From contig JALTNO010000309.1 in the NCBI GenBank assembly GCA_027000645.1, positions 1 to 34,533 of the forward strand: a stretch of 34,533 nucleotides of DNA, read 5' to 3'. This document shows, in pieces, positions 7,006-15,873 of the stretch. Positions within the stretch are counted from its first letter, which is position 1. Every line of letters starts with the position of its first letter. Source of the stretch: Paracoccaceae bacterium. Lineage in GTDB: Bacteria; Pseudomonadota; Alphaproteobacteria; Rhodobacterales; Rhodobacteraceae. The translations under genes were made by a program, and so were the position numbers. The notes beneath the pieces are model-generated. The model was not told the origin of the DNA, did not search any database, and saw only the letters and a list, made by a program, of their open reading frames with translations.

Positions 7006-8235
7006 ATGCGTCGCGTCGTCGTTACCGGTCTGGGGATCGTGTCCTCCATCGGCAACAATGCCCGGGAAGTGGTGGACTCGCTCAAGACCGGCAGATCGGG
7101 GATCGAAACCAGCCCCGACATGATCGAACACGGATTCCGCAGCCAGATCGCCGGCACGCTCAAGCTCGACGTGACCGAGCATGTGGACAAGCGCACGCTG
7201 CGCTTCATGGGGCCGGGCGGGGCCTATGCCTATATCGCGATGAAAGAGGCGATTGCCGATTCCGGCCTGGAAGAGGCCGATATCGTGAACCCGCGCACCG
7301 GGCTGGTGGCCGGGTCGGGCGGTCCGACGACAAGCGCGCTTCTGGTCGCGCATCAGACGGTTCTCAAGACCGGGGCCACCAAGCGCATCGGCCCCTTCGC
7401 CGTGCCCAAATGCATGTCGTCCACGGTCAGCGCCAACCTATCCACCGCCTTCAGGATCAAGGGCATCAACTATTCCATCACCTCGGCCTGCTCGACCTCG
7501 CTGCACTGCATCGGCAACGCGGCCGAACAGATCATGATGGGCAAGCAGGACGTGATGTTCGCCGGCGGCGGCGAGGAACTGGACTGGACCCTGTCATGCC
7601 TGTTCGATGCGATGGGCGCGATGTCGAGCAAGTACAACAACACGCCGGAACGGGCCTCGCGCGCTTTTGACGCCGACCGCGACGGTTTCGTGATCTCGGG
7701 CGGCGGCGGCATCGTGGTTCTTGAAGAGCTGGAGCACGCCCTTGCCCGCGGCGCGAAGATCTATGCCGAGGTGACCGGCTATGCCGCCACCTCGGACGGG
7801 CACGACATGGTGGCCCCGTCGGGGGAGGGCGGCGAACGGGCCATGCGGCTGGCGCTTTCGACCCTGCCCGAAGGGCGCGAGGTCAGCTATATCAACGCCC
7901 ATGGCACCTCGACCCCGGTCGGCGACGTGGGCGAGGTCGAAGCCGTGCGCCGGGTGTTCGGAGAAGGCAGCACGCCCCCCATCAGCTCGACCAAGTCGAT
8001 GACCGGCCACGCACAGGGCGCGGCCGGCGCGCTGGAGGCGATCTTCAGCCTGCTGATGCTGGACAATGACTTCATCGCCCCCTCGATCAATGTCGAGACG
8101 CTGGACCCGGCGATCCGGCCCGGCGAAATCGCCACCGAGGCGGTGATGAATGCCGGTCTCGACAGCGTGATGACCAACAGCTTCGGCTTTGGCGGCACCA
8201 ACGGGTCGATGATCCTTTCCAGATATCGCGGGTAG
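7006..8235 (+). CDS. fabB: 3-oxoacyl-ACP synthase I FabB
   Basis: The 409-aa product starts at [10 protein letters not shown] behind AGGAG (8-base gap). It is a thiolase-fold condensing enzyme that elongates acyl-ACP with malonyl-ACP, and KAS I is needed to extend the cis-3-decenoyl-ACP made by FabA. The catalytic triad is complete: Cys162 (ACSTSLHC), His299 ([11 protein letters not shown]) and His335 ([12 protein letters not shown]), almost the E. coli FabB numbering. The C-terminal [10 protein letters not shown] loop is also present. It lies 54 bases after fabA and 7 bases before fabI. A GC-rich inverted segment in the fabA-fabB gap could tune relative expression. Confidence 0.96.
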   Translation: MRRVVVTGLGIVSSIGNNAREVVDSLKTGRSGIETSPDMIEHGFRSQIAGTLKLDVTEHVDKRTLRFMGPGGAYAYIAMKEAIADSGLEEADIVNPRTGLVAGSGGPTTSALLVAHQTVLKTGATKRIGPFAVPKCMSSTVSANLSTAFRIKGINYSITSACSTSLHCIGNAAEQIMMGKQDVMFAGGGEELDWTLSCLFDAMGAMSSKYNNTPERASRAFDADRDGFVISGGGGIVVLEELEHALARGAKIYAEVTGYAATSDGHDMVAPSGEGGERAMRLALSTLPEGREVSYINAHGTSTPVGDVGEVEAVRRVFGEGSTPPISSTKSMTGHAQGAAGALEAIFSLLMLDNDFIAPSINVETLDPAIRPGEIATEAVMNAGLDSVMTNSFGFGGTNGSMILSRYRG

Positions 8236-8242
8236 ACGGGCC

Positions 8243-9034
8243 ATGACCAAGCAGTTGCAGGGCAAGCGCGGTTTGATCATGGGCGTTGCCAATGAACGAT
8301 CGATCGCGTGGGGTATCGCCAGGGCCATGCACGAGGCCGGCGCCGAGCTGGCCTTCACCTACCAGGGCGAAGCCTTCGGCAAGCGGCTGGCGCCGCTGGC
8401 CGAAAGCGTGGGCTCGGACTTCATGGTCGATGTGGATGTCACCGACGACGCATCGCTGGATGCGGCTTTCGCGGCGCTGGCCGAGCGCTGGCCGACCATG
8501 GATTTCCTGGTTCACGCCATCGCCTATTCGGACAAGGCGGAACTGACCGGGCGGTTCATCAATACCAGCCGCGAGAATTTCAAGAGATCTCTGGACATCA
8601 GCGCCTATTCCTTCATCGAGGTCGCCCGGCGGGCGCATCCGTTGATGAAGGAGAACGGGGGCACGTTGCTGACGCTGACCTATCAGGGCTCGGTCCGCGT
8701 GGTGCCCAACTACAACGTCATGGGCGTGGCCAAGGCGGCGCTGGAAGCGGCCACGCGCTACCTGGCCAACGATCTGGGCCCCGAAGGCATCCGCGTCAAC
8801 GCGATCTCGCCGGGGCCCATGAAGACGCTGGCCGGTGCGGCAATCGGCGGCGCGCGCAAGACCTACAAGTTCACCGAGGCCAACGCACCGCTGCGATCGA
8901 ATGCGACGCTGGATGCCGTGGGCGGCACGGCGGTGTGGCTTGCCTCCGACGCGGGGCGGTTCACCACCGGCGAAATCGTCCGGGTCGATGGCGGCTACCA
9001 CGTGTTGGGAATGCCTCAGCCCGAAAACATGTGA
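8243..9034 (+). CDS. fabI: enoyl-ACP reductase FabI (NADH)
   Basis: The 263-aa short-chain dehydrogenase reduces trans-2-enoyl-ACP in the last step of each fatty-acid elongation cycle. The divergent FabI cofactor motif GVANERSIAWGIA is present, as is the catalytic Tyr157-x6-Lys164 pair (NYNVMGVAK), with the upstream Tyr147 also conserved. TLAGAAIGG forms the substrate-binding loop. FabI is the known target of triclosan and isoniazid-type inhibitors. It closes the fabA-fabB-fabI operon, separated from fabB by 7 bases. Confidence 0.96.
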   Translation: MTKQLQGKRGLIMGVANERSIAWGIARAMHEAGAELAFTYQGEAFGKRLAPLAESVGSDFMVDVDVTDDASLDAAFAALAERWPTMDFLVHAIAYSDKAELTGRFINTSRENFKRSLDISAYSFIEVARRAHPLMKENGGTLLTLTYQGSVRVVPNYNVMGVAKAALEAATRYLANDLGPEGIRVNAISPGPMKTLAGAAIGGARKTYKFTEANAPLRSNATLDAVGGTAVWLASDAGRFTTGEIVRVDGGYHVLGMPQPENM

Positions 9035-9055
9035 TCGCGACGGATGGCGGCCTTT

Positions 9056-9073
9056 CCGCGAGGTTTCCCGCGG
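9056..9073 (+). terminator. weak hairpin after fabI
   Basis: CCGCG-AGGTTTCC-CGCGG followed by AATTTC lies 22 bases after fabI. The stem is only 5 bp, so it is a weak terminator candidate for the fab operon. Confidence 0.3.
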
Positions 9074-9125
9074 AATTTCATCAAGGTGCCGCAAGAAGGT
9101 CACAGTCCGGCGCTAACCGGGGGGC

Positions 9126-9434
9126 ATGGCACGGGATGGTTTCATCATCGACGACCCTTCGGATGCGCCGCAACGGCGCCCGCTTGCACATCGTCTGGTT
9201 CTGCTTGCGGTGGTTGCCACCTGCGGCCTGCTGGTGGCCATCGCGTTTCTGGCCGATGAAAGCATGTTCGACAGGCTGGAGAAGGCGACCGGTCGGCTGA
9301 CCGAACAGATCGGGATGGTCCTGCCGAACCCGGTCGAGAGCGTGCCCGTGGCACGCAGGATCGAACCTCCGCACCCCGTCGAGATCATCCCGCAGGGCGC
9401 GGGTGTCGGCGCGGCCGCCAGCCCTGGCGACTGA
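9126..9434 (+). CDS. small single-pass membrane protein, hypothetical
   Basis: I do not recognise this 102-aa protein. It has a polar N-terminus (MARDGFIIDDPSDAPQRRP), one strong membrane segment at about residues 22-44 (LVLLAVVATCGLLVAIAFLA), and a Pro/Val-rich tail. By charge, an inside N-terminus and a periplasmic tail is likely. GGGGGG ahead of the ATG can serve as a ribosome site. No overlapping frame has a better protein. It sits between fabI and the convergent FKBP gene and may be co-transcribed with the fab genes. Function unknown; it may also be a chance ORF. Confidence 0.55.
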   Translation: MARDGFIIDDPSDAPQRRPLAHRLVLLAVVATCGLLVAIAFLADESMFDRLEKATGRLTEQIGMVLPNPVESVPVARRIEPPHPVEIIPQGAGVGAAASPGD

Positions 9435-9456
9435 CGGCCGCGGCCGGAATCGTTTT

Positions 9457-9885
9457 TCAGCCGATGGAAACCAGCTCGATGGCGAAGGTCAGGTCCTGAC
9501 CTGCCAGCGGGTGGTTGGCATCAAGCGTCACTTCGGTTTCGCTCACCTCCACCACCGTCACCGGCACCACCTGTCCCTGCGGCGTCTGCATCTGCAGCAT
9601 GGTCCCGATCTCCAGCGGAATGTCCTCGGGGATGCCTTCGCGCGGCACCGCCTGGCGCATCTCGGGGTTGACCGGGCCGTAGGCCTCGTCGCAGGGGATG
9701 TTCACGGTCTTCTTCTCGCCCACTTCCATGCCCGGAAGCGCCTTGTCGAGGCCGGGGATGATCTGGCCGGACCCGACCTGGAACTCCAGAGGATCGCGCC
9801 CTTCGGAGCTGTCGAATGTTCTGCCGTCATCCAGCGTACCGGTGTAATGGATGCGAACGGTGTCGCCGGTCTTCACTTGGGTCAT
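9457..9885 (-). CDS. FKBP-type peptidyl-prolyl isomerase, SlyD-like
   Basis: The 142-aa protein has the two-domain SlyD plan. FKBP strands are at both ends (VRIHYTGTLDDGRTFDSS, then GSGQIIPGLDKALPGMEVGEKK) and an inserted-flap region of about 65-130 (DEAYGPVNPEMRQAVPRE to DANHPLAGQDLTFAIELV). It catalyses proline isomerisation and has chaperone activity in the cytoplasm; there is no signal peptide. The histidine/cysteine-rich nickel-binding tail of E. coli SlyD is missing, so a role in hydrogenase metallation is not supported. GGAG precedes the ATG by 5 bases. Confidence 0.92.
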   Translation of the reverse strand: MTQVKTGDTVRIHYTGTLDDGRTFDSSEGRDPLEFQVGSGQIIPGLDKALPGMEVGEKKTVNIPCDEAYGPVNPEMRQAVPREGIPEDIPLEIGTMLQMQTPQGQVVPVTVVEVSETEVTLDANHPLAGQDLTFAIELVSIG

Positions 9886-9959
9886 ATATGCTCCGATCCT
9901 TGGGGAGTTGCAGAAAGCCCCAGCCTACAGGGCTGTCCGGGGATGTAAACCCGACCGCG

Positions 9960-10556
9960 TCAAACCGTCCCGTTTCCCCCCTTCAGCCTTGCCCGGCTTT
10001 GCGCCCATTTCTCGATGAATCGGTCCTCGTCCCCGTAATCCATGAAGTCGGCATAGCGTTCATGCACCCCGCGCACCCTTGCGGCATGCTTGATCGGGCA
10101 CCAGTAGGCCTCGGTCCGCGAGGCGATCTCGCGCACATAGGCGATCAGGCCGTTGGCATAGCCGCAATAGACGCAGTTCAGCTTCTGCAGGGCATTGAGA
10201 TAGGCAAGGTGATGGCGGTCGATGACGATGAAATCGCGCCGCGGCACGCGCGGGATGCCATAGACGGGGAAACAGATCCTCTGATACAGGGTGACGGCCA
10301 GGTCGAGCAGCACCAGCGGCACGATCAGTCCGTAGATCACCGGCGCGGTCAGCACCACCAGCGGACGTGCCGCCGACAGGAAATCGCGCAGGTGCATCCG
10401 CGCGGCGCGGTGGCGTTCGCGAACGCCCTCCTCGAACACCACGCGTCCCCGCTCCAGGTGATAGCGCAGACGCTGCCGGCGCGCCTCCCATTCGGCGTCG
10501 AGTTGCCGTTGCAGATCGCGAATCCGGTCGCGCAACGTGTCGATCCTGCTTGCCAT
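9960..10556 (-). CDS. conserved membrane protein of unknown function with Cys/His motif
   Basis: The 198-aa product starts at MASRIDTLRDRIRDLQ. The track ORF reaching 11633 runs through two other genes and is rejected. Residues 1-55 are charged and coiled-coil-like. Residues about 65-90 form a membrane segment (LVVLTAPVIYGLIVPLVLLDLAV). The C-terminal part carries the motif IDRHHLAYLNAL, then LNCVYCGYANGLIAY and YWCPIKHAAR. I recognise this motif from uncharacterised proteobacterial proteins. Cys128, Cys131, Cys153 and the nearby histidines (115, 116, 157) could bind a metal, which is inference. It lies upstream of the FKBP gene on the same strand and may be co-transcribed with it. Confidence 0.8.
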   Translation of the reverse strand: MASRIDTLRDRIRDLQRQLDAEWEARRQRLRYHLERGRVVFEEGVRERHRAARMHLRDFLSAARPLVVLTAPVIYGLIVPLVLLDLAVTLYQRICFPVYGIPRVPRRDFIVIDRHHLAYLNALQKLNCVYCGYANGLIAYVREIASRTEAYWCPIKHAARVRGVHERYADFMDYGDEDRFIEKWAQSRARLKGGNGTV

Positions 10557-10661
10557 GGCCCGATGTTTCCCTGTCTGTGGCGTTGTGAAGGACAAGATAG
10601 GCACCCCCCTTTCCTGTCGCCAGCCACCGTGCCAATGTCGCCGGAGAAAGGGGAATGACCA

Positions 10662-11351
10662 ATGCCGATCACTACCTGCGTTTTCGATGCCTACGGCACG
10701 CTGTTCGACGTCTCTGCCGCCGCACGCCTGGCCGCCGCCGGGCCGGAATTTCCGGCTCTGGCCGACCGCTGGGCCGAGCTGGCCGCGCACTGGCGGACGA
10801 AACAGCTGCAATATACATGGCTGCGCGCGATCGCGAATGCCCATGCCGATTTCTGGTCCGTCACACAGGACGGGCTGGACTGGGCGCTGCAGGCCACCGG
10901 CCTTGACGGGGACCCGGCGCTGCGACGGCGACTGCTGGATCTCTACTGGGAACTCCAGGCCTACCCGGAGGTGCCGGGGATGCTGGAGGCGCTCAAGGCC
11001 GCGGGGCTGAAGACCGCGATCCTCTCGAACGGGTCGCCCGACATGCTGGACGGGGCGGTGAAATCGGCCGGGATCGGCGGTGTTCTCGATGCGGTTCTGT
11101 CGGTGGAAAGCGTCGGCGTCTTCAAGCCCGACGCGCGGGTTTACGCACTTGTCGGGCAGCGGCTGGGATGCGCCGATGACGAGGTCCTGTTCGTGTCGTC
11201 GAACGGGTGGGACGCGGCGGCGGCAGCCGGGTTCGGCTTCGTCAGCGTCTGGGCCAACCGCGCCGGCGAACCGATGGAGCGCCTGCCGTGGAAACCGGCG
11301 CATGTGGTGGCGGACCTGACCGGCATTCCGGCGCTGGCGGGCATCCGGTGA
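10662..11351 (+). CDS. (S)-2-haloacid dehalogenase-type HAD hydrolase
   Basis: The 229-aa protein is a type II haloacid dehalogenase of the HAD superfamily, which replaces halogen by hydroxyl on L-2-haloacids through an aspartyl ester. Motif I is VFDAYGTLFD with nucleophile Asp9, motif II is ILSNGSP, motif III is the lysine of VFKPD, and the final acidic motif is SSNGWDAAAAAG, where SSNxWD is characteristic of type II dehalogenases. The cap domain spans about 20-95 (WRTKQLQYTWLRA). Real substrates could instead be other 2-substituted acids. The ATG follows GGAGAAAGGGGAATGACC. It precedes a PLP dehydratase by 49 bases on the same strand. Confidence 0.9.
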   Translation: MPITTCVFDAYGTLFDVSAAARLAAAGPEFPALADRWAELAAHWRTKQLQYTWLRAIANAHADFWSVTQDGLDWALQATGLDGDPALRRRLLDLYWELQAYPEVPGMLEALKAAGLKTAILSNGSPDMLDGAVKSAGIGGVLDAVLSVESVGVFKPDARVYALVGQRLGCADDEVLFVSSNGWDAAAAAGFGFVSVWANRAGEPMERLPWKPAHVVADLTGIPALAGIR

Positions 11352-11400
11352 CCGGGCCGGCAGCAATCGCCGGGCGGCCGGGCGAGCGGGGCGAAACGGC

Positions 11401-12378
11401 ATGACCTCGCTGGCCATGATCGAGGCCGCGGCCGAGCGGCTGGCCGGCCGCGCCCGCCGCACGCCGCTGCTGAGCGCCCCCGCCCTTGACGAGATTGCCG
11501 GGCGGCGGGTGCTGGTGAAACCGGAATGTCTGCAACTGACCGGCAGCTTCAAGTTCCGCGGCGCCTGGGCGGCGATCTCGGCGCTGGATCCGGCGCTGCG
11601 GGCGCGCGGGGTCATCGCCCTTTCCAGTGGCAATCATGCCCAGGGCGTGGCGATGGCGGCGCGACTGCACGGCGTGCCGGCGGTGATCGTGATGCCGCGG
11701 GACGCCCCGCGCGTGAAGATCGAGGGCACCCGCGCGCTGGGGGCCGAACTGGTTCTCTACGACCGCGCCACCGACGACCGCGACGCCATCGCCGCCGAAC
11801 TGGCCGATGCGCGCGGGCTGACGCCCATCCAGCCCTTCGACAACCCGGCGGTGATTGCCGGGCAGGGCACGGTGGGGCTGGAAATCGCCGAACAGGCCGC
11901 GGACCTCGGGGTGAGCCGGGCCGAGGTGCTGGTACCCTGCGGCGGCGGCGGGCTGAGCGCGGGCGTCGCCCTGGCGCTGGAGGCGCGCGCGCCGGGCATG
12001 CGCCTGCGCCCTGTCGAGCCCGAGGGCTTTGACGACACCGCCCGTTCGCTGGCTGCGGGCCGGATCATGGGCAACGACCGGCTTGCTGGTTCGGTTTGCG
12101 ACGCGATCCTGACTCCTGCGCCGGGCGGGCTGACCTTCCCGATTCTCAAGCGCCTGTGCGGGCCGGGCCTTGCCGTGACCGACGATCAGGCCATGCAGGC
12201 CGTGGCGCAGGCCTTCGCCCGGCTCAGGATCGTGGCCGAACCGGGCGGGGCGGTGGCGCTGGCGGCGGCGCTGTTTCACCGCAGCCGGATCGAGGGCGAG
12301 ACGGTCATCGTGGTCGTCTCGGGCGGCAATGTGGATGCGGCGCTGTTTTGCAGGGCGCTGGAAGGGGGTGCTGCCTGA
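11401..12378 (+). CDS. PLP-dependent serine/threonine dehydratase family enzyme
   Basis: The 325-aa protein is a fold-type II PLP enzyme. The Schiff-base lysine is Lys51 in TGSFKFRGA, followed by the substrate loop SSGNHAQGVA, the phosphate-binding loop PCGGGGLSAG and the C-terminal VSGGNVD. At 325 aa it lacks the ACT-like regulatory domain of biosynthetic IlvA, so a catabolic threonine/serine dehydratase, serine racemase or 3-hydroxyaspartate dehydratase are all possible; the sequence does not decide. It is followed by pcaD after 63 bases and may share a transcript with the HAD gene. Confidence 0.9.
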   Translation: MTSLAMIEAAAERLAGRARRTPLLSAPALDEIAGRRVLVKPECLQLTGSFKFRGAWAAISALDPALRARGVIALSSGNHAQGVAMAARLHGVPAVIVMPRDAPRVKIEGTRALGAELVLYDRATDDRDAIAAELADARGLTPIQPFDNPAVIAGQGTVGLEIAEQAADLGVSRAEVLVPCGGGGLSAGVALALEARAPGMRLRPVEPEGFDDTARSLAAGRIMGNDRLAGSVCDAILTPAPGGLTFPILKRLCGPGLAVTDDQAMQAVAQAFARLRIVAEPGGAVALAAALFHRSRIEGETVIVVVSGGNVDAALFCRALEGGAA

Positions 12379-12441
12379 CGCTTTGCCGTCCGGCGCCGCT
12401 TGGCTATACCCGGAGGCGAAAACAGGAAAGAGGGGCAACCC

Positions 12442-13230
12442 ATGCACATGGCCGATCTGGGAGACGTTCAACTGCACTACCGCATCGACGGCGACCCCGA
12501 GGGCGCGCCGCTGGTCTTTGCCAATTCGCTGGGCACCGATCTGCGGCTGTGGGATGCGGTGGTGCCGCTTCTGCCGGGGGGCTTGCGGATCATCCGCTAT
12601 GACAAGCGCGGGCACGGGCTGTCCTCGCTGCCGCCGGCGCCTTACAGCATGGGCGCGCTGGTGCGCGATGCAGAGCGGCTTCTGGACATGCTCGGGGTGC
12701 GCGAGTGCGTGTTCGTGGGGCTGTCCATCGGCGGCATGATCGCGCAGGGGCTGGCGGTGAAGCGGCCCGATCTGGTGCGGGCGATGGTGCTGTCCAACAC
12801 CGGCGCCAGGATCGGCACGCCCGCGATCTGGGACGAACGCATCGCCGCGGTTAAGGAGCGCGGGATCGAGGCGCTGGCCGATGCCACCATGGAGCGCTGG
12901 TTCACCCGCGCCTTCCGCGCCACGCCGGAACTGGCGCTGTGGCGCAACATGCTGGTGCGCCAGCCGGCCGAGGGCTATGCGGGCTGTTCGGCGGCGATCT
13001 CGGGAACCGATTTCTATACCTCTACCAGCGGCCTGCGCCTGCCGGTTCTGGGCATTGCCGGGTCGGATGACGGCTCGACCCCGGCCGATCTGGTGCGCGA
13101 AACGGTGGATCTGGTGCCGGGGTCGCGCTTTCACCTGATCCGTCGGGCCGGGCATCTGCCCTGCGTCGAGCAGCCGGCGGAATATGCCCGCGTCCTGACC
13201 GGTTTCCTTCGCGAAACGGGGCATGTCTGA
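12442..13230 (+). CDS. pcaD: 3-oxoadipate enol-lactonase PcaD
   Basis: The 262-aa alpha/beta hydrolase starts at MHMADLGDVQLHY behind AGAGGGG; the track start is 14 codons too far upstream. It hydrolyses 3-oxoadipate enol-lactone to 3-oxoadipate in the beta-ketoadipate pathway. The nucleophile elbow is GLSIGG (Ser95), the catalytic histidine is His238 in AGHLPCVEQP, and the oxyanion/N-terminal pattern FANSLGTDLRLWD is typical of PcaD. Its stop overlaps the pcaB start by one base (TGATG), indicating translational coupling. pcaC, pcaH, pcaG and pcaQ are not in the window. Confidence 0.9.
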   Translation: MHMADLGDVQLHYRIDGDPEGAPLVFANSLGTDLRLWDAVVPLLPGGLRIIRYDKRGHGLSSLPPAPYSMGALVRDAERLLDMLGVRECVFVGLSIGGMIAQGLAVKRPDLVRAMVLSNTGARIGTPAIWDERIAAVKERGIEALADATMERWFTRAFRATPELALWRNMLVRQPAEGYAGCSAAISGTDFYTSTSGLRLPVLGIAGSDDGSTPADLVRETVDLVPGSRFHLIRRAGHLPCVEQPAEYARVLTGFLRETGHV

Positions 13231-14564
13231 TGGCCGCATCCCTGTTCGACAGCGCCATGTTTTCGCGTCTCTTTCCAACCGGAGAGGCGGGGCGGCTGTT
13301 CACCGACAGCGCCGAGATCCGCGCCATGCTGCTGGTCGAGGGAGCTCTGGCGCGGGTGCAGGGCGCGCGCGGGATCATTCCGGCCGAAAGCGCCGCGGCC
13401 ATCGACCGCGCGGCGATGGAGGTGCAGATCGACGGCGCCGCCCTGGCAGACGCCACCGGCGAAAACGGGGTCTGCGTGCCGGGCCTGGTGACGGCGTTCC
13501 GCGAGGCGATGGCCGCACCCGAACATGCGCAATACGTCCATTGGGGCGCCACCTCTCAGGACGTCATCGATACCGCCCTGATGCTGCGGCTGCGCCGGGC
13601 ACTGGCGCTGATCGAGGCGGATGTGAGGGCAATGCTTGGCGAGCTGGCGCAGTTGGCCGAAACCCATGCAGATCTGCCGATGCCGGCCCGGACCTTCGGC
13701 CAGCACGCGAATGTCACCAGTTTCGGCGCGGTGGTGGCGGGCTGGGGCTGGCCCCTGGCGGGGCTGCTGGAAGAGTTGCCCGGTCTGCGCGGGGATTGCC
13801 TGCTAGTGTCGCTGTCGGGGGCGACAGGGACGGCCTCGCAGCTGGGTCCGCAGGCGGCGGCGCTGCGGGCGGATCTGGCCGCCGCGCTGGGACTGTCCGA
13901 TCCCGGCCGCGACTGGCACACCGACCGTGCTCCGGTGCTGAAGATCGCCGACTGGCTGACCCGCCTGGCGGTCGCCCTTGGCAAGCTGGGCGAGGATGCG
14001 GTCGAGCTGGCGCAGACCGGGATCGGAGAACTGGATCCGGGAGGGGCGGGCGCGTCCTCGACCCTGCCGCAGAAGCGCAACCCGGTGGCCCCATCGGTGC
14101 TGGTGGCGCTGTCCCGGCAGGCGGCGGGGCTTGCGGGCATCCTCCGGGGTGCCGCGGTTCAGCGTCACCAGCGCGACGGCGGAGCGTGGTTTGCCGAGTG
14201 GATGTGCCTGCCGCAGATCGTCCTGGGGGCGGCCGCGGCGGCCCGCATTGCCCGCCGGTTGAGCGCCGCGATGGCCCCCCGCCCCGAGGCGATGGCGGCG
14301 GCGCTGGACGCCACGGGGGGCCTTATCCACGCCGAGGCGCTGAGTTTTGCACTGGCATCCTTCCTTCCGCGACCCGAGGCGCAGGCCGCGACCAAGGCAT
14401 TGTGCCGCGAAGCGATGGAAAGCGGCGCCTCGCTGGCCGATCTGGTGGCGCGGGACTGGCCCCGGATCGACGCGGCCACCCTGTTCGATCCGTCGCGGCA
14501 GATGGGGCGGGCGCCTGAAGAGGCCCGCGCCTTTGCCGGCGCCGCGCAGGCGCTTGCCGGCTGA
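13230..14564 (+). CDS. pcaB: 3-carboxy-cis,cis-muconate cycloisomerase PcaB
   Basis: The 444-aa protein belongs to the fumarase/aspartase superfamily. The signature GASSTLPQKRNP lies at about residues 272-283, and other conserved blocks are VHWGATSQDVIDTA and GQHANVTSFG. PcaB cyclises 3-carboxy-cis,cis-muconate to 4-carboxymuconolactone. It could be confused with adenylosuccinate lyase, but the coupling to pcaD and the N-terminal LFDSAMFSRLF support PcaB. It is translationally coupled to pcaD by a 1-base overlap. The operon seems to end here, because a hairpin-bearing repeat follows. Confidence 0.92.
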   Translation: MAASLFDSAMFSRLFPTGEAGRLFTDSAEIRAMLLVEGALARVQGARGIIPAESAAAIDRAAMEVQIDGAALADATGENGVCVPGLVTAFREAMAAPEHAQYVHWGATSQDVIDTALMLRLRRALALIEADVRAMLGELAQLAETHADLPMPARTFGQHANVTSFGAVVAGWGWPLAGLLEELPGLRGDCLLVSLSGATGTASQLGPQAAALRADLAAALGLSDPGRDWHTDRAPVLKIADWLTRLAVALGKLGEDAVELAQTGIGELDPGGAGASSTLPQKRNPVAPSVLVALSRQAAGLAGILRGAAVQRHQRDGGAWFAEWMCLPQIVLGAAAAARIARRLSAAMAPRPEAMAAALDATGGLIHAEALSFALASFLPRPEAQAATKALCREAMESGASLADLVARDWPRIDAATLFDPSRQMGRAPEEARAFAGAAQALAG

Positions 14565-14612
14565 GCGGGCAAGGGATTGCGCCGGGGCGAGGGGAAGGAG
14601 TTCATGCGCCTG

Positions 14613-14675
14613 CAGGGGGCTCTGCCCCCGTCGCCCGTGCCGGGCGACTCCCCCGGGATATTTGCAGGCCAGAAA
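14613..14675 (-). repeat. Rhodobacterales-type intergenic element with two hairpins (copy 2, inverted)
   Basis: Read on the minus strand it has AAATATCCCGGGGG and then two hairpins: GTCGCCCG-TGC-CGGGCGAC (14630-14648) and GGGGGC-TCT-GCCCCC (14615-14629). It is the same family as the copies at 2.3 and 26.36 kb but in opposite orientation. It sits in the 213-bp gap after pcaB, where it could stop transcription. Confidence 0.7.
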
Positions 14676-14777
14676 AAGAACGTGACGGCGTGGCGCCGGT
14701 GATCTCTTGCCTGTGGCGCGCGCCCGGTTCACGGTAGCGGGAGGCAAGGACGGAGCAGGAGAAGGGAGAAGAGCGCC

Positions 14778-15869
14778 ATGCAGAAGATCAAGGCCGCCCT
14801 GTGCCGGGAATTTGGCGCACCGCTGGTGATCGAGGACATTCACATCGCCCCCCCCGGCATGGGTGAGGTCGAGGTGACGCTGGGCGCGGTTGCGGTCTGC
14901 CATTCCGACATTTCTTATGCGGAAGGCGCGTGGGGAGGCCCCCTGCCCGCCGTTTATGGCCATGAGGCTGCGGGCACGGTCACCGCCGTCGGCCCCGGGG
15001 CGGGCGGGCTCAAGGTGGGCGACGCGGTGATCGTGACCCTGATCCGCGCCTGCGGGTCGTGTCCGTCCTGTGCCTCGGGCCGGCCGACCATCTGCGAGAC
15101 GCCGATCGATGGCCTGAAGGGGCCGATCACGACCGTCGATGGCGAGCCGCTGTTTCAGGCCATGGCCTGCGGGGCATTCGCGGAAAAGGTGGTGGTGGAT
15201 CACAGCCAGGTCGTGAAGATCCCGCAGGCCATGCCCAGGGACGTGGCCTGCCTGCTGTCCTGCGGTGTCATTACCGGCGTGGGCGCGGTGGTGAACGCGG
15301 GCGGGATTCGGCCGGGTCAGGATGTGGTGGTGATCGGTGCCGGCGGCGTGGGGTTGAACGCCATCCAGGGCGCGCGCATTGCCGGCGCCCGGCGCATCGT
15401 TGCCGTGGACATGAGCGAGGAGAAGCTTGAGGTCGCCCGCCAGTTCGGTGCGACCCACGGGGTTCTGGCCACCGGGAAATCGCCGTGGCGGGACAGCTAC
15501 AAGGCCCTTGGCGGGCGCGGCGCGGATCTGGTTCTGGTCACCGTGGGGGCGATTCCCGCCTATGAGCAGGCGCCGCGCTACCTGGGCCGGGGCGGGCGCG
15601 CCATTCTTGTCGGCATGCCGCATTCGGGCGACATGGCCCGCTACGAACCCGTGGTCATGGCCGCCATCGGCCAGGGCATGATCGGGTCGAAGATGGGCGA
15701 CGTGGTGATCCAGCGCGACATCCCGTGGATGATCGACCTCTATGAACAGGGGCGGCTGAAGCTGGACGAGCTGATCTCGGGCCGCTGGTCGCTGGAACAG
15801 ATCAACGAGGCGATCGCCGACACGAAATCGGGCGGGGCGAAACGCAACGTGATCCTGTTCGAGAGGTAA
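14778..15869 (+). CDS. zinc-dependent alcohol dehydrogenase (MDR family)
   Basis: The 363-aa medium-chain dehydrogenase keeps the catalytic zinc set, Cys41 (CHSDIS) and His62/Glu63 (YGHEAAG), and the structural zinc cysteines 92, 95, 98 and 106 (CGSCPSCASGRPTIC). The NAD(P)-binding loop is GAGGVGLNAIQG. It resembles class III-like alcohol dehydrogenases but lacks the glutathione-site arginine context of the adhI product, so a different alcohol or aldehyde is expected; the substrate is unknown. AGGAGAAGGGAGAAG lies upstream of the ATG. It is followed after 4 bases by a LysE exporter and then an enolase-superfamily enzyme, which suggests a small catabolic operon. Confidence 0.9.
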   Translation: MQKIKAALCREFGAPLVIEDIHIAPPGMGEVEVTLGAVAVCHSDISYAEGAWGGPLPAVYGHEAAGTVTAVGPGAGGLKVGDAVIVTLIRACGSCPSCASGRPTICETPIDGLKGPITTVDGEPLFQAMACGAFAEKVVVDHSQVVKIPQAMPRDVACLLSCGVITGVGAVVNAGGIRPGQDVVVIGAGGVGLNAIQGARIAGARRIVAVDMSEEKLEVARQFGATHGVLATGKSPWRDSYKALGGRGADLVLVTVGAIPAYEQAPRYLGRGGRAILVGMPHSGDMARYEPVVMAAIGQGMIGSKMGDVVIQRDIPWMIDLYEQGRLKLDELISGRWSLEQINEAIADTKSGGAKRNVILFER

Positions 15870-15873
15870 CACC

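Noticed and set aside
9960-11633. 557-aa minus-strand ORF
   Set aside because: It runs antisense through the HAD and dehydratase genes; only 9960-10556 has conserved sequence.
11242-13278. 678-aa minus-strand ORF
   Set aside because: Antisense to the dehydratase and pcaD genes, which have full catalytic motifs; its His/Arg/Gln-rich text is typical of high-GC shadow frames.
13230-14564. pcaB as adenylosuccinate or argininosuccinate lyase
   Set aside because: The one-base overlap with pcaD and the N-terminal pattern point to PcaB; the superfamily signature alone would not decide.
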